The translations under genes and the position numbers were made by a program. The notes below the pieces were generated by a model. It was not told the DNA's origin, made no database searches, and saw nothing but the letters and a program-made list of their open reading frames with translations. This document shows, piece after piece, positions 46,010 to 56,719 of a stretch of 64,000 nucleotides of DNA (position 1 is its first letter; each line of letters starts with the position of its first letter). Origin of the DNA: Meconema thalassinum. Taxonomy: Eukaryota; Arthropoda; Insecta; Orthoptera; Tettigoniidae. The stretch spans positions 195,798,289 to 195,862,288 of the forward strand of contig OX336391.1 in the NCBI GenBank assembly GCA_946902985.2. Reading direction: 5' to 3'.

Positions 46010-46290
46010 GATAGAAAGATATGAAACGGCAGAAAAATGTATCACCAACGATATACCAGAATTAATGGGTGTCATTGACTAAATATGAAATAGGATACGG
46101 CAGACAAATGTATCACCAACGATATACCAGAATCAATGGGTGTCATTGACTAAATATGAAATAGGATACGGCAGACAAATGTATCACCAACGATATACCA
46201 GAATTAATGGGTGTCATTGACTAAATATGAAATAGGATACGGCAGACAAATGTATCACCAGCGATATACCAGAATCAATGGGTGAAATTC
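46010..46290 (+). repeat. 71-bp tandem repeat, 3.8 units
   Basis: 'atcacca(a/g)cgatatacca' occurs at 46041, 46112, 46183 and 46254, exactly 71 bp apart. Units 2 to 4 are nearly identical; alternate units read 'aattaatggg' and 'aatcaatggg'. Confidence 0.97.
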
Positions 46291-46674
46291 AGTAGGAAAA
46301 TAACGCGATAGATAAATTGTAGGAATCAGATATAAACATCTGATAATTAAGGCAAATGGAAGGTGCAAGGAAGCGAATGAAGAAAGGTTGAAAGAGAAAT
46401 GAGCAAGAATAGAAGATTGTTCAACGGTAGGAAAAGAAGATACAGCTTAACGAAGAATACCTTCAGATAAGAAAGCTGAGTGCTGTAATATTATGGACTC
46501 ATCAGTGGACATATAATAGTTCCTATTCAGGTACTGCTAAATGGTCATCACTTTGAACTACTACTCTGGGTTGTAATAGTGTGCTGTAAGTCTGAGGCGC
46601 CCGTTGTTGATATGGGAATTTGCATGTTTGCTATGAGCTCTAAGTTGTCGCAATGACGTGTAAGTTGTTTCTAT
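46291..46674. other. No feature recognised
   Basis: Unassigned sequence between the 71-bp array and the ATC-tailed element. Confidence 0.4.
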
Positions 46675-46683
46675 GATGATGAC

Positions 46684-46716
<33 letters not shown>

Positions 46717-47410
46717 CAAAATGATTATTGTTTTAAGGGGTCTAAGATCTGGGTTATCGACCCCAAAAAGTTTGGTGATCATGAAATTGAAAATGAAATG
46801 GACACTATAACTAAAACTAGCTAGATAACTTAAAACTAACTTCAGACTTACATACCAGAAGAGGAATTGGAAAACAAAAAGAAGAATAAGTTAAATGCAC
46901 GATAGGAGGAAAAGAAATGTATTCAACCCTCGATGAATGAGAAATTAGGGTCTTGGGAGACAGGAGAGCCATGAAAGGCTTGTAGGTAAGAGAAATGGGA
47001 GAGGGGTCGCCCCAGAGGCAATGGAAAATGGAAACTATCAAGACCAAGCTCTGGAATCCCTCGGAGTTGCTAACTCCCAAACTCATCAGCCGTGAACCCT
47101 TGAGATTGCAGCACTATCCAGGGTACAGCAGAGGTAGTAGGGTTACATACACCCTGCCTCATTTAGGGCCTTGTGCAGAAGGCAGGAGATACCATGAAAA
47201 GAGGAAAAAAGGTGTGACCCCTTAATTAAAGAATGAGGTATCAGGAAATATGAAACTAGGGCCGATTAAGGCCGGGGTTGAGAGAACAAGAGTTGACCAA
47301 GGAAGGCCGCCATAAAAAGAGACAGAGAGGAAGTACAGTAAGTGGAAGTGATGCCGGGCGCAGCTGGGATCCCTTGGTCGCCAACCCACGTGCCTCTAGT
47401 CATAAACCCC
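46675..47410 (-). mobile_element. ATC-tailed interspersed element, antisense
   Basis: The (GAT)n tract at 46675-46716 is the tail. Next comes the minus-strand block 'ggggtcgataacccagatct' with 'agaccccttaaaacaa'. Further on are 'gaggggtcgccccagaggca' and, near 47370, 'tgggatcccttggtcgccaa'. The same blocks occur in plus orientation at 63295-63735. It has no coding capacity that I recognise. Confidence 0.72.
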
Positions 47411-47574
47411 TGGTAGATAATTCTATGAGGTCTAAGGTATTTATGGATATAAACATTGATGTGTGTTTCCAACCATTGGTTCCCTGTTTCCAAATACTTA
47501 GTTTGGTGTCCAATTCAGTCTCTATAGGCTATATAAAAATGAATGCTACGTGATAGTTTGTATGTAAGTGTGTG

Positions 47575-48010
47575 TGTCCTTTATACGTTCATATACCATT
47601 ATCCGATTGCGATACAACTTGGGTGAATTGTTGGGTACACACCAGGGAATGTTTCTGACATAGTAAATCCATTTCACAGTTGGTAGTGCACGCGTAGATT
47701 CAACAAATGAGTGCCAGCGCGCGAATCGTTTCAACAAAGTCCCGTATGATCATGTGATCATATACCATTCATCGCATTGCGACAAAACTTTGGTGAGTTG
47801 TTGTGTATACTCCTGCGAAGGTTTCTGACTTCGAAAATCCACTTTATAGCATTTTATAATGATTGACTGCACGTGAATCGTTTCATTCAACAATTGAGTG
47901 ACGGCTCGAGAATCGTTTCAATAAAGTCCCGTATGCGTTCATGTACCATTTATACGTTTGCGATGAAACTTTGGTGAGTTGTTGTGCATGCTCCCACGAA
48001 TGTTTCTGAA
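47575..48010 (-). repeat. 165-bp-type repeat, 2.5 diverged units, opposite orientation
   Basis: 'gcgataca(a)acttgggtga', 'gcgacaaaactttggtgagt' and 'gcgatgaaactttggtgagt' (anchors about 47618, 47788 and 47969) are reverse complements of the anchor block at 1-1052. So are 'caacaaatgagtg' and 'agtcccgtatg'. Spacing is 170-181. Confidence 0.85.
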
Positions 48011-49482
48011 TGTTTCTCAATTTTTCAATAGTTTAGTGGCAGTTAACGGAAAAAGAAAACTATATATTTTTTTATCCGAAAGCACTCCATCAAACAAATT
48101 TACAACGCCAATACTTTCTTTGATTGGCGATGCAACGCATCCCGGATATAGCTTGTACTCCATAATTTGGGCCGGCAGGTTAGAGACACTCTGTATACTC
48201 TTTCCATGTGGAAAGATTTTCATTCGTGTATTAGTAGAGATCAACTGTAAATACAACCCTCTTCAGCCCTTGGAAGTGCATTGAGGAGCGCTCACCTTCA
48301 ATAGCAGTGGACCTGAAGAGAAGTAGCAGCACGCTGTAATGTGTTAACCACAGAGGCTGAGTGGTAGGTTTGTATTTCGCTGGCAGCAGTTGGTCCCCGC
48401 TCAAGAGCACAGCACACTGGATTACGACCGAAGTGCACCGTTGAATTTTTTATGTGTTACTCTGAGAATAGAGCCCAGCAGTTTTGTTGGGACTGCTGTC
48501 TCTTCCTCCTCCTTCCTTCCTTCTTCTGTTTCCTCTCGTGGAGAAAGCCTCTGAATTTTGCACTCACTCCTTCTATTCCGGAAAGAAAGTGAATTAGGTC
48601 TTCTAAGAAAAGAGGAAGAAGGATGTGAATAGAGTCTGTGAAAAGGCTATGTGAAAGCTCAGTATTTCTTTAGACTTCAGGTTTGAATTCCTAGGAGAGA
48701 ACGTGCTTCTTGCTGCACAGTGAATAAGGTAGTTCCCTAGCTCAAATAATAACTTATGTTTCCTTTAGCTTTGACTGCATTAAATAAATGTCCCATGAAT
48801 ATATCATATGCTTCCCGAAGGAAATTCTGGATCACTACCAGAAGCAGAGTGTTAAGGTGTCATTTAAACATAGCTTATCCACATTGCGAATTGGACTAAA
48901 ACTAATACCAGTCAATTCATTTTCTTCTAAAAGTTATCATGTTTGGTTTCACTGGTTCAGAAATTTGCAATTGTAACTCATGGTTCAACAATTTTATATT
49001 AAATCCAAACAATTGATTATGATTTTTAATTCCGAAAATCATGTGTGCATTAGCTTGGTACTGAACCCGGTCCACTTGGTAAGAGACAAGCATCTTGAGT
49101 ATTGCACCATGACGTCTAAACTTCTATCCCGCAGCGTTGCCGTGTGTTTGAACTTGCGTACCAAGACTGCAAGTGGGAGCTGGAAATTTAGTATAAAATT
49201 TCAAATTCCAGCGTTGAGAGTAATTATTTTGGGTTTGTATTTTTATTCCTTGGGTTCTCACCATGCATGTTACCTTATTTCGAGAAAGTTGAGGAGTTAT
49301 TTCTTCAGTGTTGCCTTATAGAATCTATGTAAATTGTGTGAAATTGAGGGTTTTGGCACGACTTAGATTGTGCTTTGGCAGTGCTAGTTATGTGTCTTGT
49401 ATGGCTAACTTAACTAACCTGAATCTGCAGATGCTCCTTTGACGAGAAAAACATCCCCTGCTTTTCATTAGTAGTTCAGGGA
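48011..49482. other. No gene recognised
   Basis: The frame at 47979-48284 and those at 48788-49321 were inspected; none shows a family motif. A C/T-rich run lies near 48503-48535. Confidence 0.42.
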
Positions 49483-49615
49483 GGAAGAACTGCAGGGGTA
49501 GACAAAGATTAGAATATGTTAAACATATTGTTTTGGATATATAGAGTGGTAAGAGCGGCTATGCGGAGATGAAACCGTTAGTTCAAGACAGGGAGGCATG
49601 GATTGCGGCATCATA
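49483..49615 (+). pseudogene. LINE extreme 3' fragment, second copy of the 40671 family
   Basis: Translates to 'NCRGRQRLEYVKHIVLDI', a stop, then 'YAEMKPLVQDREAWIAAS'. This matches 'NCRGRPRLEYVKQIASDV' and 'EMKRLAQDREAWRAAS' of 40671-41165. One in-frame stop and a few-bp difference mark it as dead and older. Confidence 0.78.
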
Positions 49616-50483
49616 CCTGGAAAAAGGCTCAATCAACAACATTTGGCTTGAACGTCTACTTTCTTTTCTTCCTATTCAGGAACCAATTGGCCCATTATAG
49701 AAATGTATTCAACGGCCCAAGGAACCTAAAAGAGGTTTCATTTGTACATCCCTCAATTGAACCACACACTTGTGGCACTATCCTTTCTGATCACTGTATT
49801 TTTAAACTCTCACCTATAATAATGGGTACAACTTCCGGAGAGTACTGAGTGCATTTCCTTCAAGTTGAAGTTGGAAGATTACTTCTGATTTAAGATGAGA
49901 GTAAAATGAATGATGAAGACGGCAAACCATCCATTTTACGAGCCAGAAAATTCACTCTCCGAAGTTGGTATCTCACGAGTATTGTAACCGGGACTCTTCA
50001 GATCAGGGATGCCATCCAATCTACTTAGTCACACAGCCGGACTACAAATGGATTCGCTGCTAATGAATTGGACTGAAATGCACCGATATGTAACACCAAA
50101 TTAAGTAAAGGTGTCGGTACCTCTTGCAAGTTATCTGCGAGATTGGGTACGGAGTCGTAATTTTGCAACAACAGAATGTATAGAGGAGTGTGGCTGCACA
50201 GCTTCATAAAGGGATTATAGTAGACAAAGAACATGTCCCTCCCACCTGACTGTGGGGTGCAGATTACTAAGAGCTTGTTATGGAAGAATGAGCTTTCTTC
50301 AAATTAATGGTTCAGTCGATATTTTCTCCTTTGAGTGCGAGAGACTTCGTTAAGCCTGCGTTCAATGCTATGATTGTTAAGGAAAATACAGTATCTCTTC
50401 CCAGGCCAATGAAAAATAAAAATAAGCTCGGAAATAGGAATCTCAGACTTTTGTTTCTTACGATTACCACACTAAATTATAAA
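49616..50483. other. No feature recognised
   Basis: Unassigned spacer. No convincing reading frame or repeat. Confidence 0.4.
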
Positions 50484-50520
50484 TACTAGCGGACCCGTGA
50501 GAGAACTCTCGCATAATGGG
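50484..50520 (+). repeat. Isolated 5' head motif of an interspersed element
   Basis: 'atactagcggacccgtgaga' matches the heads at 12005, 27004 and 50791. Confidence 0.5.
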
Positions 50521-50790
50521 TTGTGTGCACCCCATGTGTTAAGACTACCCACCCGGCACTAGTGCTATGTGGACTGTACGCGACACAGGTCTGCAGGGGC
50601 TATCGCCTTGTTTATTTGTTTAAAAGCAGTTTATAAACAAATAAATATATTTCCGTTCCTTTTCAGGAAATGCAAGATTTTTGCTATACTATTGAGTCGA
50701 TTTGGAAGATTTTGGTACAAACCACACCTTCTAACTCCCTCTGGTTTAGGAGCTTGAGTTGTATGAAGCATACACCTTAGCGTATTATAC

Positions 50791-51310
50791 AGTACTAGCA
50801 TTACCCGTCGCGGCTTCGCCCGCGAATATTCTAGTTGTAAAGGGTACACTTAGCGAAATCTCAATCATGAATGCTATGACTGATTTATCCTTGGTATTAA
50901 TCATCAGAATTTACCTATTCAGCTACTTGTGGAGTGGTTAGGGATTTGCCTTTCCTTCATAGGTATATCAGAGCGAAGTTAGTTTTCTGGGAATATCACA
51001 GACACTGTTTTAAGAGCCTTTAGATGTGGTTTCCGGAGACCCTTTATAGTCGGGTGAAAAAGACCTTTCGTACCACACTCACACGTGAAAATTGCGTGAA
51101 AAAATTCTAGAGTGCCCCTTGACCCCCTTAAGCGCATTATAATGTATGTATTGATGAATTTTACAGCTTAATTTGGTTCAGTGATAACCTCATAACCGTC
51201 TGGAAACATTCACAGTAATGTAATAATTGGAATTGCATTTCGTCTTACAGAAATAGATGGACCTGTGAGATTCTGTTACCATGGTTACCGTGTTGCATTC
51301 TTTCTTTATT
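50791..51310 (+). mobile_element. Interspersed element, relative of 27004-28585
   Basis: Head 'tactagcattacccgtcgcg' with 'gcttcgcccgcgaatattct'. The body block 'cgtgaaaaaattctagagtg' with 'cttaagcgcatt' and 'aataattggaattgcatttc' parallels 27911-28080. It has one copy of the unit that is duplicated in the 27004 element. Confidence 0.75.
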
Positions 51311-51661
51311 TCACTGTAAATATATATGTTTTAAGGTATTTATTTAATTGTGAGGCATTTAAAGAGCAAGTGGGAGCGTTTCGCTTACGCATTGGGTTAC
51401 GCTGAACCTGTAGGTACCCCATATGTGTAGGTTGGTGTTAATGGGACCTTATTTTCGGTACAAAACTGGAATGGGACCTTAGCAGAATAATATAGGGAGG
51501 GAAAATAAGATTACCTTCATTATTATTAAATCACTTCCTGGGTAAGCGATGTTCTTTACCGTCATTCCACTTCATTTCTAGCTTTGCCAAAACATTTAAT
51601 GCTGGTCTAAGTGGTGGAGCGGTGTGAGAAAAGAAAATTAGAAGAGCCGGGTTCAATTAAA
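51311..51661. other. No gene recognised; possible tRNA-like relic
   Basis: 'taagtggtggagcggtgtga' and 'gagccgggttcaatta' near 51608-51655 may be box A and box B relics of a SINE. Confidence 0.35.
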
Positions 51662-51671
51662 GAAAGGATTA

Positions 51672-52468
51672 CAGTCGGTCAACACAAATTGTTCCCTATT
51701 ACATTGGGCGGGATATAAGTACTTACATACACTAACCTGAAAGAAACAAGTTAACACAAATTAACAAGCTTTTATGTTCGACGATGTCGGAATGTAAACA
51801 TTTTGTGTCAGAAAACTGTATCATAATGAGGCTTATTATACATGTATTACAAGTTCTCATTATGATACAGTTTCTCCAGCCAATCAGAGAACATTCATTG
51901 AACAATTAGGTAAGGATACCTTCGCGCATGCGCTCAAAATCCAACATGTCTATATAATTTACCGATATGGAAAGTGCACCGTTCATATGTTCGCGTAAAT
52001 AAACTGGCGAATATGAGACAATAAATAGCACTGTAGCTTAATATCCCCAACCCCAATTTCCATACAGCGCATTGCTTTCAAACGACTTCGGTGACAGTTT
52101 GACTGAATGCTGGTGCACATGGGCAGGCTGTAAACATATGGCATCAAAGAATATGTATAGCATTGCCAAGCAGAGCGCATGCGTCGGTTGGTCAGATAAC
52201 TTGGGAAACAGAGATATAAAACCCAGCACTTGCACTCCGATCACAAAATTCAAGTGACTGAATCTCAACAGATATTTATTAATATTTATGTTAAAACATA
52301 TAATAAAGTTATAATTATCGTCGAACATAAACAGTCGTATGCAACTCGCCTATAGTGGTAATTAAGACACTTGTATGGAAATTATAAAACTTGCTATTAT
52401 AGACTGGCTGCATAATGTACTATTATGTACACAATGCGTAATTGAGCACAATTTGTGTTGACCGACTG
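51672..52468. mobile_element. Inverted-repeat (foldback-like) element, 797 bp
   Basis: The end 'cagtcggtcaacacaaattg' at 51672 is matched in reverse by 'caatttgtgttgaccgactg' ending at 52468. A second inverted pair lies inside: 'tttatgttcgacgat' (51771-51785) and 'atcgtcgaacataaa' (52317-52331). A perfect 18-bp palindrome pair lies at 51813-51830 and 51856-51873. The immediate flanks 'gaaaggatta' and 'gaaagcttta' agree at 8 of 10 bases, a possible decayed target duplication. It holds no transposase. 'ccaatcag' (about 51879) and 'gatataaaa' (about 52213) are promoter-like words. Confidence 0.72.
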
Positions 52469-52524
52469 GAAAGCTTTATTTAATAGAATTAGGCAGCATT
52501 GAAAAATGGCTCCTATACTTCAAT

Positions 52525-52630
52525 GGGTTCAATTCCCATCTCAGCTGTCCCAGAAGTGGCTTTATGTGGTTTCCAAGTTCTACTCCAGGCAAATGTCGGG
52601 TTGGTTCACATCTGAATGTCACGGCCCCAT
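52525..52630 (+). mobile_element. SINE 3' body with short tRNA-like remnant
   Basis: Box B-like 'gggttcaattccca', then 'ccaggcaaatgtcgggttgg' and 'tgtcacggcccc'. The body is shared with 9333-9545 and 10143-10392. Confidence 0.68.
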
Positions 52631-53655
52631 TATTTCAAGTCATATCGGAAATTAAATTTCACACACAACTACAGACATCAAAATGACATATTATCAGATG
52701 GATTTCACATAAACACGGTGCTACACGAGTACGATGTTGCAAATTCAATGAATGAATCTACAACAAAAATATACATTAACAGGTTGACTTCTCACACATC
52801 TAAGGGAATCTAGCTGATGATCACGATCCTCTAAACCCCTAAATGAAGCAAAGTCAGCAATATATAAATAAAATACCTACCAATTTAGAAATTCATGAAT
52901 GTGGCCCTACTCGTAGGCCTACATTAAATTCAATCAATCAGGATGTAACTTAACAACTGGCACGACATTTACCAAGAGAGAAATATTTATGCGATAATGA
53001 ATACAATAAATGTATAAATTACTTATTGCTCCAAAGGATCAATTTGTATAAGTTGATAGATTTAAAATGGTCGACGTTCACTATCTCCATAATTTGGTGA
53101 TTAAGTGGTTTAGTTTTTTTCCCCCGAGAAATAGATCATATCAAGGATTTATTGCTGAGTTTTTCTACTTGTAGAAATAAACCACCAATAATTATCTCCA
53201 TTAGTTTCATTGATATTAATTATTGTTTAATTCTACATCCAAGCTGGACGGCCTGTATTTAAATTTATCTCGAAATTATTATTGAGGATAATGCACAAGA
53301 GACTTCAGTTATCAAAGTCTCAAGCTCTCAATAAAATATTTTAGTAAATTTCAGATGACTAAAGCCAATAAACTTCACTTGAGGATTATGTATAGGATTC
53401 CGTTGTGAGTTTTCACTACGATAAGGTGGTAATAATAATCACATGGTCTCAGGTACCGTTCAGTAGATCTTTCACGTTGGAGCCATCTCGAATACTGTTC
53501 TGTTTAATAGTGCCATCTGGCAGCAAAAAACAGAACTTTACTTACTGACCTCTGACTGAGATTCTATTAATTTTGGCTAGTTATTACCAAATGTAATAGG
53601 TTAGATCTTTTAGAAGTCTACATCTTGCGACTCGGAGTACCACATAATCTTCCCC
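52631..53655. other. No feature recognised
   Basis: AT-rich spacer without recognisable genes or repeats. Confidence 0.42.
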
Positions 53656-53752
53656 CCTTTCAAAAATCCCAGTTCCTCGGCCGTGAATTGAACCCGTGAT
53701 CTTAAGATCTGGAGGCAGGCACTTTACCATTGGCCCACCGAGGAAGATACAA
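53656..53752 (-). mobile_element. tRNA-derived SINE head, antisense
   Basis: On the minus strand: 'cctcggtgggccaatggtaa' (box A region) and 'cacgggttcaattcacggcc' (box B). Little body remains. Confidence 0.65.
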
Positions 53753-55506
53753 TACGCTATATATCCTGTACGGCCTTCTGGAGTGATCACTCTGATTAAA
53801 CAAGTACTTTAAAATTCAAATATGCTACTCAGCGGTCTATAAGCAAGCACTATCTCATATCCTTCAACCGAGTAAGTATATCTCAGTAATAAATTCATAT
53901 TCCGAAGTGTGTATCACATAATCTGTCGTCTTCCGGGAAAGGTGTTTCCTTCTTGTTGTGTGTGATAATGTGATATTCGATCATGATACTGTCAGAAATA
54001 CACAGAGCAGTAGAAATTAGGCCTATATAACTTGTGAAATATGAATTACAAATTACGTTAACATAAATTAAGATGAAGATCAAGAAATGGGTTTGTAAGT
54101 TTAGTATAGGAAGTTGTTTCCAGACCCGGAACTGAGGATTTAAATATGTCAAAACACATTTGGAAAGATAGCCTGTTGAGGTATAAGTCGCAGAATGACG
54201 TGTCTCGAAATGTTTAACTGGGAAATTAAGGTGAATACAGATCATTTTGGAGTACACCATGATAAGAGTTACCTTTCGAGGATCGGTTAAAATATATAAA
54301 AACAAGCATGTCGATGGTCACGGTTATTTGTGCAGCTCCGAGAAAATTATTGATGAACAAACGATGACAAAATTATTACTGGAAGCTGAGGGAAAACAAA
54401 GGCGTGCATTGCATCTCATTCACTTATATAAACATCGTAATCTATCATATAACTTCATATTATTATCAACCTTACTCAGGAATTATTACAGGGCATGTCA
54501 AGTGTGCCAGCACTTTATCGAAAATTGTGGTTCTCACGATTTTGCATGATAGATTTGAAACCTTTGAAGAGAGTCTCAAAAGGCATTCCTGTCCGTTCAA
54601 CATAACCATATCTCCCCCACTTGGAGAGCTAATAGCAGTTATAGATTGCGTCGTCATAATCGAATTCGTATAATATGGCTCAACATAAAATTGCCAGAAT
54701 ATGCTGGCACAAGCTGGTTCGGCAAAGAGCTGACTGCCAGCCGGATTTGCACGCACTCGAATTGGACTGTTTGACGAAGCCAGAATCGACCACGCCCTTG
54801 ACATGTGTTCACAAGCAACTACGATTGCCTGAACGCTACAAGTCCATTAAAAGTACGTTAGTTACTTTTAAAACTCAAAAGATTCTCTTAACAATAGATT
54901 GCTGGAATCTAAGGTCGCTCCGAATTTCACACAGGTCTTCGGCTATGAGTAGATTTTTGCTTCCAACTGAGCAACGCTTTATTTATAATACAGTTCTCTC
55001 TGCAGTACGTCCGTATAGCAATTGTTGTCTAACAATTACGAGGTAAGGGCACTTAAGTTGTATAAAATACTAATAACCCGTTTGATAAAGGTTGTTAATA
55101 GTCTTATATATGGGAAGTCCGCTGTCCTTGGGGTAAATCTGTGATTTGTTCTCGTACAAACCTGTAGCTTTCAGTGACATCGGCCAAACGCTAAACTATC
55201 AAAGATAATCGCCACGTGCGTGGAAAAAGCAGCGCATAAATGTGGTCCTCATTAGGAGGCAAAACATAATCTTGTAATTAATTAGTTATTACAAATGATG
55301 GCATTTATGAGGCATTTAATACACTTAAGTATATATTTTGACATTTCAAGTTACAACGTGGACTAGGTTCAAGCCACTTCTCTTGGTCAAAACCTCACCT
55401 GTCAAATTCCCTGTGTGACTTGAGGTATTACGAGTGATTTACATTGTGGAACTTGTTACATGATTTGACATATACAATTTTCATAAGGTTATAATTGCAT
55501 TGGAAT
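53753..55506. other. No gene recognised
   Basis: The frames at 54247-54549 and 54675-55046 were inspected. Composition and lack of motifs give no reason to call them genes. Confidence 0.42.
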
Positions 55507-55699
55507 GGAGTTTCGACTCCCATAGTGTACTGGCTTGCTCGTGACGCGGATGCACATGTATCAAATACGTCTTGCAATGGCCTTCCCAGTGTGCACTAGG
55601 CAGTGTCTTGGTGAGGTGTGCTTTAACCAACTGAAGAACCCAATAGCACACCGGGGCGAAACACTGTCATCTTGTTGAGTTATGCCGGAACATTTGAGG
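55507..55699 (+). repeat. 193-bp direct repeat, copy 1
   Basis: Begins 'ggagtttcgactcccatagt' and ends 'gagttatgccggaacattt'. Almost identical to copy 2, 264 bp downstream. Confidence 0.95.
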
Positions 55700-55770
55700 T
55701 TAAATATATTATGGCTCAACGGACAATGCATATTTTCTTATGAAAATTGTATATTCAATGCCAAGGTTTT

Positions 55771-55961
55771 GGAGTTTCGACTCCCATAGTGCACTGGCTT
55801 GCTCGTGACGCGGATACACAGGTATCAAATACGTCTTGCAATGGCCTTCCCAGTGTGCACTAGACAGTGTCTTGGTGAGGTGTGCTTTAACCAACTAAAG
55901 AGCCCAATAGCACACCGGGGTGAAACACTGTCATCTTGTTGAGTTATGCCGGAACATTTAG
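55771..55961 (+). repeat. 193-bp direct repeat, copy 2
   Basis: Same start and end as copy 1, with few differences ('cgcggatgcacatg' versus 'cgcggatacacagg'). About 70 bp of unrelated sequence separates the copies. Confidence 0.95.
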
Positions 55962-56667
55962 TACTATTTGTGATTTGACATGGTGAACTATACCTTCTTC
56001 ATTAAAGCATGAATTTTAATTTCTTCTTTGCGTACAATATGTTACATGGTGTGTCGATTGGGTGTTGAAGGATTTCAACAAGGGCCCTTATAATAATATC
56101 TGCATCGGTCAGAACCGAGGCCAACATTTTTAAAACCCTGTATATGTCCCATTGTACAAAACTAGAATGAGAGATGGTTTGGACCAAATGAATATACGTG
56201 TAATTACAAGACTTGCTTTCCATCATCACGTAATTTCCTGCACGAATCTGCAGTTTCATGTTCGTTTTAATGTTGATAAAACTTTTGAAAATACACTAAG
56301 AGCACTCAGACAATAGGGGTCCAGTTTAGAAAAAAATAAAGTTGAGCGATTTTCACATTTGTGCCAAAAGTTGAAAATCTGGAAGACCCGGATTAGTGTC
56401 AAAATGCGTGTTTTTAAAAGCTATATCATATTTTAGAATACAATAGATCACATCCTTTGACGTATGTAGTTGACTAAATCTATCACTACGAGCGCTAGTG
56501 TTGACCCTTATATTGTCAATTTAAAATCAAAATATCTACTTCCGTTTTGACAAACAACCCTTATACACCAACAGTTAGACCACATTCTTTGTCGTGTGTA
56601 GGCTGACTGCACCTATGATTGAACGGTTACCAGTGGATGAACAGTATCCATTTAAGTACAATTAATG
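55962..56667. other. No feature recognised
   Basis: AT-rich sequence up to the edge of the large minisatellite. Confidence 0.42.
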
Positions 56668-56719
56668 AGGTTCAGTAGGAAGGCAAACCTGAACATGAAA
56701 ATGGCCTTGTGCCAAGATG
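56668..56719 (-). repeat. Left inverted end of the minisatellite
   Basis: A single monomer-like copy in reverse orientation. With the first direct unit it makes a hairpin: 'ccttgtgccaaga' (56705-56717) pairs perfectly with 'tcttggcacaagg' (56735-56747) and pairing continues outward. Confidence 0.9.

Noticed and set aside
47979..48284. Possible host exon (101-aa frame)
   Set aside because: No family motif, start inside the 165-type repeat, and an overlapping opposite frame of similar length.
51776..52328. Solo LTR with TG...CA ends, TATA and AATAAA
   Set aside because: The inverted pair extends past TG/CA on both sides and no 4-6-bp target duplication is present. An inverted-repeat element explains it better.
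54247..55046. Possible small genes
   Set aside because: Ordinary chance-length frames in AT-rich DNA without motifs or splice context I could support.
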